Assembly: GCF_045689245.1 (NCBI RefSeq)
Contig: NZ_CP136865.1
Span: forward strand, 3,720,001-3,784,000
DNA from: Congregibacter brevis
GTDB lineage: Bacteria > Pseudomonadota > Gammaproteobacteria > Pseudomonadales > Halieaceae
Direction of reading: 5' to 3'
DNA length: 64,000 nt
Part shown: one piece after another, positions 8,924 to 17,538 of the stretch
Layout: each line of letters opens with the position of its first letter
How positions within the stretch are numbered: the first letter of the stretch is position 1
Notes under the pieces: model-generated
What the model saw: the letters and a program-made list of their open reading frames with translations, nothing else
Database searches by the model: none
What the model was told of the DNA's origin: nothing
Program-made: the position numbers and the translations under genes

Positions 8924-10321
8924 TTAGAAGTGTGCGTTTCCTGGTGTACGCGGAAATGGAATGGCGTCGCGAATGTTTTCCATGCCTGTCACATAGTTGA
9001 TCAGACGCTCGAAGCCCAAGCCAAAGCCCGAGTGCGGCACCGTTCCATAACGACGTAAATCTCTGTACCACCAAAGCTCCTCGCGGAGCTCTGGGTCCAT
9101 GCGCGCGTCGAGCACATCCAACCGCTCCTCACGCTGACTACCACCAATAATTTCTCCGATGCCCGGGGCGAGCACATCCATAGCCGCTACCGTTTTCTCG
9201 TCGTCATTCAGGCGCATATAGAACGCCTTAATCTCTCTGGGGTAGTTCATAAGTACTACCGGGCGTCCGACGTGCTTCTCACACAGAAAGCGCTCATGCT
9301 CACTCGCCAGATCCACGCCCCACTCCACAGGAAACTCAAACTTCTCGCCACTGCCTTGCAGTATCTTGATAGCGTCTCCGTAATCCATGCGCTCGAAGTC
9401 CTGATCAACCATGGCGGTGAGCCTCGATAGAACAGTGTTATCAATCCGTTGATTAAAAAACGCGAGATCGTCCTCACACTCATTCAGGACGCGGTTGAAA
9501 ACATGCTTCAGCAGCAACTCGGCCAGATCTGCGTTCTCTGCCAGATCCGCGAACGCCACTTCTGGTTCAATCATCCAAAATTCCGCGAGGTGACGGCTTG
9601 TATTGCTGTTTTCGGCGCGAAAGGTCGGTCCAAAGGTATACACCTTACTCATGGACAAACAGTAAGACTCGACCGCTAACTGACCACTCACCGTGAGAAA
9701 CGCATCGCCTCCAAAAAAGTCCTGCGCATAGTCGACGCCTCCCTCGGGAGTACGCGGAATGTTGGTCATATCCAGGGTGCTTACGCGGAAAAGTTCTCCG
9801 GCTCCTTCGCAGTCGCTGCCGGTAATGATGGGCGTGTTTACCCAGTAAAAGCCGTTGTCGTGAAAGTAGCTGTGCACGGCGTTTGCCAGACTATGCCGCA
9901 CGCGAGTGATGGCACCGAAAGTGTTGGTACGCGGTCGCAAATGAGCCTGGGTTCTAAGGTACTCAAAGGTATGGCGCTTTTTCGCAATGGGATAGGTCTC
10001 GGGTTCGTCGACCCACCCCAGCACGCGAACTTCACTCGCCTGAATTTCCACCTGCTGCCCTTTCCCCTGCGACGGCACCAAGGTCCCGCGGAGCTCTACG
10101 GAGCAACCGGTGCCCAACGCGAGAACCTCACTTTCATAGTTCTCTAAATCCGCCGGAACCACTGCCTGAATTGCGTCAAAGGAAGAGCCGTCATGTATCG
10201 CCAGAAAAGAAATACCGGCCTTGGAATCTCGCTTGCTACGCAGCCAACCCCGCACAGCGACTTCGCCGCCCGCGGTGGGGTCCGTTCGCAATAGATCCAA
10301 AACTCTTGAAAATGCTGTCAT
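8924..10321 (-). CDS. asnS: Asparaginyl-tRNA synthetase
   Basis: A class IIb synthetase that charges tRNA-Asn in the cytoplasm. The N-terminal anticodon-binding OB fold (VAVRGWLRSKRDSKAGISFL) is followed by the class II core, with the motif 2 region FRAENSNTSRHLAEFWMIEPE and motif 3 GFGLGFERLINYVTGMENIRD. The C-terminus IPFPRTPGNAHF is typical of AsnRS. The open frame starts at 10339, but the ATG at 10319-10321 gives MTAFSRVLDLL and 465 residues, close to E. coli (466), so I use it. Confidence 0.96.
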   Translation of the reverse strand: MTAFSRVLDLLRTDPTAGGEVAVRGWLRSKRDSKAGISFLAIHDGSSFDAIQAVVPADLENYESEVLALGTGCSVELRGTLVPSQGKGQQVEIQASEVRVLGWVDEPETYPIAKKRHTFEYLRTQAHLRPRTNTFGAITRVRHSLANAVHSYFHDNGFYWVNTPIITGSDCEGAGELFRVSTLDMTNIPRTPEGGVDYAQDFFGGDAFLTVSGQLAVESYCLSMSKVYTFGPTFRAENSNTSRHLAEFWMIEPEVAFADLAENADLAELLLKHVFNRVLNECEDDLAFFNQRIDNTVLSRLTAMVDQDFERMDYGDAIKILQGSGEKFEFPVEWGVDLASEHERFLCEKHVGRPVVLMNYPREIKAFYMRLNDDEKTVAAMDVLAPGIGEIIGGSQREERLDVLDARMDPELREELWWYRDLRRYGTVPHSGFGLGFERLINYVTGMENIRDAIPFPRTPGNAHF

Positions 10322-10390
10322 CTGGAGCCTCCGCCTCAAAGGCGCGGAGGATAACTAAAGAATCAGCTTACCGCCATGGCGAACCGTGAT

Positions 10391-11602
10391 TCAGAGCGCC
10401 GCAGCCTGCTGTTCACGAATGATTTTTAGCTGCACACGGTAGCGTTGTTTCTCTACCTGAAAGGAAGCGCGCTCTATCGCTTGGGAAATAAGACGCTCCG
10501 CCTCTTCGTCATTCCCCAGCTCGTGAGCCGCCAGCCCCTGACTATAGATGAGCAGCCCATCATCAGGTTGCATCTTCGTAGCGCGGGCAAAGTGCTCGTA
10601 AGCCTGCTCCCAATCCTTCTCTTCCATCGCGACATCACCAAGGCTCGCATGGTAGTAGGGATTCAAACTCCGGTATCGCTCAAGGCGGTCTTCCCAGTAG
10701 TGCTGCTCCTTACCGCGGCCCTGCAGCTCGTACAGCACCACCAGGTTATTCATTGCGGATCGATCACTGCCGTCTATCTCCAGGGCGTGAAAGTACGCCT
10801 GTTCGGCTTCCGCATACTGCCCTGCGTAGCGATAAATCGCACCAAGGTTCACCCATAACTGAGACAAACCAGGCGCCTCTTCGAGCCCTCGGACCAACTG
10901 CTGCCAGGCGATAACCGGACGGTCCACAGCCAGAGCATTCATGGCCCGGTTGTTGTAGTAGAGGGCAAAGCCTTCGGCATCACTCATGAGCCGGGCACCC
11001 GCCACTTCATTGCGATTAAGAGGATCGATATCGACCATGTACTCGGTGGTGTCGCGCATCTTGACCTGCACGTTTACGTGGAGCCGTACTGCAACCCTGT
11101 CTCCCATACGATGCCACTCGGGCCGTACCTCCATCCACTGATACTGGGCATTAAGCCCAGCCTCGCGAGCCAACGCAGTGAACATATGGGCATAGCTCAG
11201 GCAATTTGCGGTACCGCGTTCAAAGGCATCTCGGGCTGTGCCATCAGCAAAGGGGTCATACTGCATAGCCAGGGCACCCTGCCCCTTGATCGCGCGATGC
11301 AGAGCCATAAGTTTGTTGTGCGCGTTGTTGGACTCACCGGTGTAGAGTTCGACAAAATCGCGCATCTCCTCGGTGACCATCAAAATCTCAGGATCATCCG
11401 CTAACGAACCTTCTTGGTCGTAAGTGTAAATCTGCCCATCCAACTTCAATGGCGGGACATCACGCACATCAAAAGCCCACTTTGGTCCGGTGGCGCAGGC
11501 CCCGAGAAACAGTGCAGTGCACGCAAGCAAAATCATGCGCCCGACGGCCGTCACTGCACTGGACGAAAAAACCACGAACTGAAGGGAGGCACGCCGAAGC
11601 AC
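10391..11602 (-). CDS. Lipoprotein with transglutaminase-like domain and TPR repeats
   Basis: A 403-residue predicted lipoprotein. A hydrophobic segment (ILLACTALF) ends in the lipobox LGAC at Cys36. A transglutaminase-like cysteine-protease fold follows: NCLSYAHMFTALAREAGL holds the likely Cys, LHVNVQV the His and MVDIDP the Asp of a Cys-His-Asp triad. The rest (about 205-395) is TPR-like helical repeats such as WVNLGAIYRYAGQYAEAEQAY. The GTG at 11600-11602 lies one base after the msrC stop and has a GAGGGG site upstream, which suggests translational coupling. An ATG at 11534-11536 would give a shorter signal peptide and is the alternative. Substrate unknown; envelope location is inferred from the lipobox. 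Confidence 0.75.
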   Translation of the reverse strand: MLRRASLQFVVFSSSAVTAVGRMILLACTALFLGACATGPKWAFDVRDVPPLKLDGQIYTYDQEGSLADDPEILMVTEEMRDFVELYTGESNNAHNKLMALHRAIKGQGALAMQYDPFADGTARDAFERGTANCLSYAHMFTALAREAGLNAQYQWMEVRPEWHRMGDRVAVRLHVNVQVKMRDTTEYMVDIDPLNRNEVAGARLMSDAEGFALYYNNRAMNALAVDRPVIAWQQLVRGLEEAPGLSQLWVNLGAIYRYAGQYAEAEQAYFHALEIDGSDRSAMNNLVVLYELQGRGKEQHYWEDRLERYRSLNPYYHASLGDVAMEEKDWEQAYEHFARATKMQPDDGLLIYSQGLAAHELGNDEEAERLISQAIERASFQVEKQRYRVQLKIIREQQAAAL

Positions 11603-11603
11603 T

Positions 11604-12113
11604 TTAGCGCCCCTCTCGCCCGAACTGGTGCAAGGTGAATTCGTCGATTAAGGCCTCGACGTAGCTTTGGTCGTCCTCACTGAAGCGGTCCGTAGAAGGG
11701 CTATCTATGTCTAACACCGCAATCACCTCGCCGTCAGCCCGGATCGGGACGACTAACTCGGAACGTGAGCGGACATCGCAGGCAATATGACCAGGGAAGG
11801 CGTGCACATCGTCCACCCGTTGAGTTTCACCAGAAGCCACACAGGTACCGCAAACACCGCGGCCCACCGGAATGCGCACGCAGGCGGGGTTTCCCTGAAA
11901 GGGCCCCAAAACCAATTCATCGTCCTTTAGAAAATAAAATCCCAGCCAATTGATGTCCGGCAACAAGGTATTGAGAAACGCAGAGGTATTAGAAGCATTG
12001 GCCACCAGGTCATACTCACCCGATAGCAAGCCGGCCAATTGCTGACGGGCCTCGGAAACTGATAGTCGCGGCTCTGTTTTTATTGCCGCGCCAAGCTTAG
12101 CGACTTCGTTCAT
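11604..12113 (-). CDS. msrC: Free methionine-(R)-sulfoxide reductase (GAF domain)
   Basis: A 169-residue single GAF-domain protein of the YebR/fRMsr family, which reduces free methionine-R-sulfoxide with thioredoxin in the cytoplasm. The three family cysteines are visible in NPACVRIPVGRGVCGTC and HIACDVRSRSELVVPI. The C-terminal part VLDIDSPSTDRFSEDD is also typical. The ATG at 12111-12113 gives a length near E. coli MsrC (165); the frame extends further up without support. It is the first gene of a two-gene unit with the downstream lipoprotein. A second, unrelated methionine sulfoxide reductase (Tat-exported MsrB) lies near 40 kb. Confidence 0.9.
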   Translation of the reverse strand: MNEVAKLGAAIKTEPRLSVSEARQQLAGLLSGEYDLVANASNTSAFLNTLLPDINWLGFYFLKDDELVLGPFQGNPACVRIPVGRGVCGTCVASGETQRVDDVHAFPGHIACDVRSRSELVVPIRADGEVIAVLDIDSPSTDRFSEDDQSYVEALIDEFTLHQFGREGR

Positions 12114-12243
12114 ACCTCGAGTATGGTACAACCCAGCCCCGATCGCCAACTCACTTCAGAGACTCCGTAAACCATGCATGATCGTGGTGTTCTATCGCTG
12201 CACGGCCAGAAACAGGCATTGAACCCGCAAAGACGCGACTGAG

Positions 12244-13026
12244 TTAGCCTTTGTCTAACACGGCATGCAGATCGAGGTACTGCTGTGTGAGCTTATGTGA
12301 CGGCGCAAGATCAATAAGAGGGCGATGTAGGTAATGCGATTCTTTCATTTTTACAGAGCTGTTAAGAAAGGTTGAAACTACCGGATAACCCTCAGCCTCT
12401 AGTTCTGCGACCAGTTCCCCCGGTAATCTTGCCTGACTGTTGAACTGGTTGATAACGATACCTTCGACTGCAAGGTCTTCATTATGGTCCTCGCGCAATT
12501 CAGCAATGTTGTCCATCAGCGCGTAGAGACTCTGGCGAGCAAAACTGTCGCAATCAAACGGTATCAGGACGCTATTTGCTGCGATCAGTGCCGATTTTGA
12601 ATAGAAATTAAAGTTTGGTGGCGTATCGATGTAAATCCGATCGTACTCACTCTCAAGCTTTAGCAGAGCGTCTCGTAGCTTGTAGATCTTATAGCGAGCC
12701 TCAAGTTCACGCTCAAGTTCGGACAGCAATGGGCTAGATGGCATGAGAAAGAGATTCTCGTAGGGTGTTTCCCACACAAAGGCATCTGGGTTGCGGCTCA
12801 TACGCCGAGAGCCGACAGTCTGTTTAAAGAGGCCGGACACACCCTGAGCTTCCGCGGGAAACGCCTCAGCATCAATCTCCCCGACCAAATAGTGAGTAGT
12901 ATTGCCTTGCACATCAAGATCGATAACGAGCGTTTTACGTCCAAGACTGGCATCTATCGCTGCGAGGTTACAGGTGATGCTGGTCTTCCCAACGCCGCCC
13001 TTCTGATTGAACACCACTCGCTTCAT
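12244..13026 (-). CDS. Orphan ParA-family ATPase
   Basis: A 260-residue deviant Walker ATPase. The start MKRVVFNQKGGVGKTSI carries the deviant Walker A; the A-prime segment is TLVIDLDVQGNTTHYLV and Walker B is DRIYIDTPPNF. ParA proteins position DNA or protein cargoes. No ParB-like gene or parS-like repeats lie beside it: the neighbours are msrC and cinA. It is therefore an orphan and may act on a cargo encoded elsewhere. The ATG at 13024-13026 has GGGAG upstream, and the frame beyond it is unlikely. This is probably not the chromosomal Soj, which normally sits next to parB. Confidence 0.88.
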   Translation of the reverse strand: MKRVVFNQKGGVGKTSITCNLAAIDASLGRKTLVIDLDVQGNTTHYLVGEIDAEAFPAEAQGVSGLFKQTVGSRRMSRNPDAFVWETPYENLFLMPSSPLLSELERELEARYKIYKLRDALLKLESEYDRIYIDTPPNFNFYSKSALIAANSVLIPFDCDSFARQSLYALMDNIAELREDHNEDLAVEGIVINQFNSQARLPGELVAELEAEGYPVVSTFLNSSVKMKESHYLHRPLIDLAPSHKLTQQYLDLHAVLDKG

Positions 13027-13188
13027 CACCACTCCCGTTTGAATCCATGATCCGCAAAGGGCAGGCAGTTTAGCCAAGCCCAAGCAGACTGTCAGCCGCC
13101 AACGCTAGCTTTTCAAGTCCGCAACAGTCCGTTGACTGAATTGCCTGTGTTATTTTGCGCTCCCTCAAAACTTCTGCTGGAGAGCGCC

Positions 13189-14472
13189 ATGACAAACATC
13201 CCTCGGGTACAGCTCCTACTCACCGGAGACGAGTTGATGAGCGGTGACACAGTGGACTCGAACTCAGCCCTGATAGCTCGAGAGCTTTCGGGACTCGGCC
13301 TCACTCCCAGCAGACGCGTAACTCTGGGTGACGAACGACAGGCCCTGGCGCAGGAAATGACGACCTTATCAGAGGACGCGGACGTACTTATCGTCAACGG
13401 CGGCCTGGGCCCAACTATCGATGATTTAACTGCTGAGGTACTGGCCGAGGTCGCTGATAGTGGCCTGGAGGAGCATCCAGATGCTCTGGATCATCTCGAG
13501 CGATGGTGCAAAAAACGCAACCTGGTTTTAAACGCGGCCAATCTCAAGCAAGCCATGCTTCCAAAAGGCTGCACGCTCATCCCCAATCCCGTGGGCAGTG
13601 CCGTGGGCTTTTCTCTGGTGGTCAACGGCTGCCTTGTACTGTGTACTCCGGGGGTACCCGGGGAGCTGCGCGCCATGCTACCGGAGATTCTGGAGCGCTT
13701 GCGAGAGATCTATGGGATCACTTTGCAAAAAGATGTTTTGCGGCTACAAACCTTTGGCCTCGGAGAGTCCACAGCGCAGCAATTGCTCATGGACGAGCAC
13801 CCGGACTGGCCCAGCGAAGTGGTACTGAGTTTTCGGGCGGGCGCACCGCAACTGGAGCTAAAGCTCAGCATCACTCGCGCCAAGGATAAGGGTCTCAGAG
13901 ATACCTGCCGTCAGTGGATGGAATCTTTGTTTGGCGATCACATCATCGGCGAGGGAGACACACGTATTGCCGAGGCTGTCATTGATCTTGCGCGGAAAGC
14001 CGGCGTCACGCTGAGCTGCGCTGAGTCCTGCACCGGCGGGATGATCGCCTCCATGCTGACGCAAATTTCCGGTGCTTCCGACGTTTTCCCCGGAGGCTTC
14101 GTGACTTACTCAAACGCTCTCAAGCAATCGGTTCTGGGCGTCCCTGCGTCGACCCTGGAATCTGACGGCGCCGTCAGTGAAGCTACGGTCAAAGCCATGG
14201 TCGCCGGTGCCCTCGATGCCTCTGGTGCTGACTTGGCGGTAGCTGTATCTGGTATCGCAGGTCCCGGCGGTGGCAGCGAAGAAAAACCCCTAGGCACCGT
14301 TTGGCTAGCTTGGGGCGATCGAGAGCGAGTAGAAACGGTTTGTCTGTGTTGGCCCGTGGAGCGCGTGCTGTTTCAAACTATGGTGGCCGCTGCCGCGCTG
14401 GATGTACTCCGGCGAAGGCTTGCCGGTATTGACAAGCAATCCAGTTACTTTGATCAGCGACGTCTGCGCTAG
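13189..14472 (+). CDS. cinA: CinA-family protein (MoCF-biosynthesis-like domain + NMN amidohydrolase)
   Basis: A 427-residue two-domain protein. The N-terminal half is the COG1058 domain (TGDELMSGDTVDSN, NGGLGPTIDDLT), linked in other species to ADP-ribose pyrophosphatase activity. The C-terminal half is the PncC nicotinamide-mononucleotide deamidase domain (LSCAESCTGGMIASMLTQ, SGIAGPGGGSEEKPLGTVW). The joint role is pyridine nucleotide salvage. The ATG at 13189 follows GGAG; the open frame begins earlier at 13132 without support. It faces pdxH across a short gap with four 7-bp GAAGG-type repeats (14477-14504). Confidence 0.9.
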   Translation: MTNIPRVQLLLTGDELMSGDTVDSNSALIARELSGLGLTPSRRVTLGDERQALAQEMTTLSEDADVLIVNGGLGPTIDDLTAEVLAEVADSGLEEHPDALDHLERWCKKRNLVLNAANLKQAMLPKGCTLIPNPVGSAVGFSLVVNGCLVLCTPGVPGELRAMLPEILERLREIYGITLQKDVLRLQTFGLGESTAQQLLMDEHPDWPSEVVLSFRAGAPQLELKLSITRAKDKGLRDTCRQWMESLFGDHIIGEGDTRIAEAVIDLARKAGVTLSCAESCTGGMIASMLTQISGASDVFPGGFVTYSNALKQSVLGVPASTLESDGAVSEATVKAMVAGALDASGADLAVAVSGIAGPGGGSEEKPLGTVWLAWGDRERVETVCLCWPVERVLFQTMVAAAALDVLRRRLAGIDKQSSYFDQRRLR

Positions 14473-14507
14473 AAGCATCGAAGGTTGAAGGTCGAAGGGT
14501 GAAGACC

Positions 14508-15152
14508 CTACGGCTGTAACTGCGAAAGGCTCCACACACCCTGGCCATCGAGTTGGTAACGAAAACGATCATGAAGTCGGTGTTCGCCCCCCTGCCAAAA
14601 CTCGATGCGTTCTGGCTGAACGCGATACCCTCCCCAAAAATCCGGCACAGGCACTTCACCCTCTGCAAACTTATTGCGGAGTTTTCGTACCTCTTCCTCA
14701 AGAAGCGCGCGTTTGGCGATAGGCCGACTCTGTCGCGAAGCCCAGGCGGCGATCTGGCTCTCCCGCGGTCGGGACAAAAAATAGGCCGCTGATTCCGCAA
14801 AACTCATACGTTTTGCGGTCCCGCCAACAATGACCTGTCGATCAAGCTCGTTCCAGGGAAACAACAGAGAAACATTAGGGTTGGCGCTGATTGCCTCGGC
14901 CTTATCAGAGCCAAAGTTCGTGTAGAACACAAAACCGGCCTCCGAGAGCCCTTTGAGCAAAACAATGCGCTGCCAGGGCCTCCCATCCTCATCAATGGTC
15001 GATAGAGCCATTGCCGTTGGATCCGAAAGTCCCGCATTTACCGCTTGCTCAAGCCAACGCTCAAACTGGGAGAAAGGGGAATCGGGCAAATCCGCGGCCG
15101 TGAGGCCGCCCGCGGTGTACTCCCGTCGATAGCTCTCGAAATTGCCACTCAT
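14508..15152 (-). CDS. pdxH: Pyridoxamine/pyridoxine 5'-phosphate oxidase
   Basis: A 214-residue FMN flavoenzyme that makes pyridoxal 5'-phosphate. Family features run through the whole protein: the N-terminal YRREYTAGGL, the FMN/PLP segment PWQRIVLLKGL and YTNFGSDKA, and the C-terminal signature FWQGGEHRLHDRFRY. Length matches E. coli PdxH (218). It is probably transcribed alone or with the small genes upstream, 15186-16102. PLP made here is needed by HemL, encoded in this window. Confidence 0.96.
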   Translation of the reverse strand: MSGNFESYRREYTAGGLTAADLPDSPFSQFERWLEQAVNAGLSDPTAMALSTIDEDGRPWQRIVLLKGLSEAGFVFYTNFGSDKAEAISANPNVSLLFPWNELDRQVIVGGTAKRMSFAESAAYFLSRPRESQIAAWASRQSRPIAKRALLEEEVRKLRNKFAEGEVPVPDFWGGYRVQPERIEFWQGGEHRLHDRFRYQLDGQGVWSLSQLQP

Positions 15153-15185
15153 TCGGTATAGCCCATGACCCGAAACCTCTCCCGC

Positions 15186-15752
15186 TTAGGGCGAACTCGT
15201 CTCGGGCGGGAATGGCAAAAGCACAGCTTTTGCAGCCATTGCGCGATTTTGCGCAGCGTCTTTGGGGTCCGGCTGACTCTTCAGCGTCGACTGGATAGTC
15301 GATCGCCACACAGATCGATTCCGAGCAGGATCAATGAGATCCACTATGAACGTCCCCTCTACGTACTGCCGCACACTAACGTCGGATACCGGCGGGCCAC
15401 AACGCCAGCAGTTATAAGCACTGGCAGCGTTGTAGGAACGGATATCTGTCTTCTCGCGCGTAACCAAATGCCACGCGAGATAAACATCAGCCGCGTCTCG
15501 GTCGCTCACAACCTCATAACCGCGAGCCTGCAATTCGATCGTCAATGCATCATTTATTCGATCTACCTGCAGATCGCTGATTAATTTCTCAGCGGCGGAA
15601 GTCCTATCGATGGGCAAAATAGCCAGTCGCTGCACTGCGCCGAAGTTGAAATCAGCGTCAAAATCGCTGACTGCTTCCAAAGCAGTACTGGCACAACCGC
15701 TCATGATGCCTGCCAGCAGGAACAAGGCAGCGGTACGTAGCATGAAACCCAT
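15186..15752 (-). CDS. DUF4136-type lipoprotein
   Basis: A 188-residue predicted lipoprotein. The signal sequence MGFMLRTAALFLLAGIMSGC ends with the lipid-attachment Cys at residue 20. The mature part begins DFDADFNFGAVQRLAILP, the pattern of the DUF4136 family, and has GTFIVDLIDPARNRSVWR in its C-terminal half. Two cysteines in YNCWRCGPP could pair or bind metal. The ATG at 15750-15752 is preceded by GGGAG at 8 bases and is preferred to the ATG three codons later. Function of the family is unknown. Confidence 0.75.
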   Translation of the reverse strand: MGFMLRTAALFLLAGIMSGCASTALEAVSDFDADFNFGAVQRLAILPIDRTSAAEKLISDLQVDRINDALTIELQARGYEVVSDRDAADVYLAWHLVTREKTDIRSYNAASAYNCWRCGPPVSDVSVRQYVEGTFIVDLIDPARNRSVWRSTIQSTLKSQPDPKDAAQNRAMAAKAVLLPFPPETSSP

Positions 15753-15802
15753 CAAACTTACTCCCAAAATCATAAAACTGAACGTAGAGCTCGTCAGTAT
15801 AG

Positions 15803-16102
15803 TCAATCGCTGGTCGAGGGAGATACCGGCGCCCGATTTAGAAACACTGGAATCTCCGGAAACGGGTGCCAACGCTCCCAGTCTTCCCCCAACCGAGCTT
15901 CCAGTGTGTCGCCCAGAATGGCTACGTGGCGCTCTGCCAAAAGCGCTTGAAGCGCCGGTTTATCAGCTTCTTGACTAATAACGGCCGCCTCCAGGAGGCC
16001 TTCAAGGCGAAACCGCGCAGCGGGGGGTATATCGTCGCCCTCTGCGACGCGCTGGAACTGCCGGGTCAATCGCTGTCTAATCTCGTCGTATAGTTTGCTC
16101 AT
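15803..16102 (-). CDS. Conserved hypothetical small protein
   Basis: A 99-residue soluble, charged protein starting MSKLYDEIRQRLTRQFQRVA. It is mostly helical by composition, with no cysteine, no signal peptide and no membrane segment. A short WERWHPFPEIPVFLNRAP tail is distinctive. I do not recognise the family with confidence. It lies 50 bp upstream of the DUF4136 lipoprotein on the same strand and is divergent from the large envelope operon, whose promoter must share the 16103-16263 region. Confidence 0.6.
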   Translation of the reverse strand: MSKLYDEIRQRLTRQFQRVAEGDDIPPAARFRLEGLLEAAVISQEADKPALQALLAERHVAILGDTLEARLGEDWERWHPFPEIPVFLNRAPVSPSTSD

Positions 16103-16210
16103 GGAAGTTGTTGCCGCGCGGAAGCTTCTGTTGCATTTTGCCATCAAGCGGGGTTAACGCCCAATGAGCATCTCAGCGGCTTTTGTTCCTTCGGATGAGC
16201 CGCAAAAGGC

Positions 16211-16260
16211 TATAGTACGTAGAGTAGTTGGTAGACACTGAGATCCTTTCAAATGAGGAG
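16211..16260 (+). promoter_or_regulatory. Leader of the 13-gene envelope operon: candidate -10 and ribosome site
   Basis: TATAGT at 16211-16216 is a reasonable -10 box. I see no good -35 at the usual spacing, so the promoter may be weak or activated. The sequence ATGAGGAG at 16253-16260 is a strong ribosome site, but it lies directly against two consecutive ATG codons (16261 and 16264). The second is the more likely start. Confidence 0.3.
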
Positions 16261-16263
16261 ATG

Positions 16264-17538
16264 ATGAGTTACACAGATCAGCAATCGCCCTCCAAGGCCT
16301 TGAATACCGCGAGCGTTTGCCTGCTGCTGGTTGCAGGACTTCTTTGGCTGTCTATCGTCGCAAGCGCGGCGGAGCTGGAAACCCAGCAATCAGATACCGG
16401 CGCGCTGGAGCGTGAGGACGTAGCTCGAGAGTCCCTAATGAGCGACGTGCGCGCCTACGCGCAGCGTATTCAAGAAATGGAGAGTAGCGATGGGGCCTTT
16501 GCCCCCGGACTCACAGAAGATCTGCTGGGGCTGGGCCTGGCCTTGCAGAGAAACGGTGACCACGAGCAAGCGGTAAAAGTGTTTAAACGGGGCATACACC
16601 TTTCTCGCATCAACGAGGGCCTGTATAGCCGCAGACAGCTATCGTTACTACAAGGCGAGATCGCCAGCCACATCGCTATGGGCGCGTTGTCGGAAGCGGA
16701 TGAACGGCAACGTTACCTTTACCGAGTGCAGGCGAAAACGCTCTCGGATGTGACCCGCGGCCAAGCACTTATGCAACACGCCCTGTGGCAGCGACAGGCC
16801 TACGAAGCCGGCATTGGAGAAGACCCCTTCGCCAGACTGGTGAATATGTGGAGCCTCTATCGCTATGCGCTCTCGGAGTTTGCCAAAATCGATGGAGAAA
16901 CATCGCCAACGCTACTTCCGCCACTCTATGGAATGCTGCGAGCCCAATACCTACTCAGTGGTTTTGTAGGAGAGACTACCAACGGCCGTTTTCGCACTGG
17001 AGGGATTTACGGTGACGAGGAGTCTCGGCAGATTGCTTACGCCAGCCAGAGTTATAAACAGGGCAGCTCAGTGATTCGCGCAATTTACGATATTGAGACC
17101 GCGCAGAACGACGGTACGCTCGAAGACTCTGCCGAAATGCTGCTCATGTTGGGAGACTGGCAATTCTGGCACGGCAAACGCAACGAAGCTCTGGAGACCT
17201 ATGGTGAACTTTACGGGGAACTTGCAGAGGGAGAAGCTGCCCAACAGTTACGAGGAGAGCTGCTAGGTTCCCCCCAACCACTCCCCGGGCTTATGGGAGT
17301 TCGTGCCCTCCCGGAGCCCGTAGACGAGCAGGGAGGCCGATTGCTGCTAGAATTCGGAGTTTCCGACCGAGGACGGGTGGTGAACGTCGTCCGCCTCGAT
17401 GACAACGTTGAAAACGATATGAAAGCGGGCGACGTGATAAGCCGGCTTAAACGAACACCTTTCCGGCCACGCATTGACGATGGTTTGCCGGTTGATACAG
17501 AAGGGTTGCGCTGGGCTTATGACATTTCCGTGTGGTGA
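16264..17538 (+). CDS. Exported TPR protein with TonB-C-like end (first gene of envelope operon)
   Basis: A 424-residue protein. After a polar start, a hydrophobic segment (CLLLVAGLLWLSIVASAAE, about residues 18-37) acts as signal peptide or anchor. TPR-like helices follow, for example LGLALQRNGDHEQAVKVFKRG, and one near 290-320. The last 70 residues (LLLEFGVSDRGRVVNVVRLD to FRPRIDDGLPVDTEG) resemble the C-terminal domain of TonB-like energy transducers. No proline-rich linker is present, so it is not a classic TonB. The two ATGs at 16261 and 16264 are both possible. The gene overlaps the next by 20 bp and begins a chain ending at 31121. Role unknown; coupling to the ExbB-type channel downstream is an inference. 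Confidence 0.65.
   Translation: MSYTDQQSPSKALNTASVCLLLVAGLLWLSIVASAAELETQQSDTGALEREDVARESLMSDVRAYAQRIQEMESSDGAFAPGLTEDLLGLGLALQRNGDHEQAVKVFKRGIHLSRINEGLYSRRQLSLLQGEIASHIAMGALSEADERQRYLYRVQAKTLSDVTRGQALMQHALWQRQAYEAGIGEDPFARLVNMWSLYRYALSEFAKIDGETSPTLLPPLYGMLRAQYLLSGFVGETTNGRFRTGGIYGDEESRQIAYASQSYKQGSSVIRAIYDIETAQNDGTLEDSAEMLLMLGDWQFWHGKRNEALETYGELYGELAEGEAAQQLRGELLGSPQPLPGLMGVRALPEPVDEQGGRLLLEFGVSDRGRVVNVVRLDDNVENDMKAGDVISRLKRTPFRPRIDDGLPVDTEGLRWAYDISVW

Noticed and set aside
14477..14504. Four GAAGG-type 7-bp repeats between cinA and pdxH
   Set aside because: Short, imperfect and between convergent genes; compatible with simple slippage, no sign of function.
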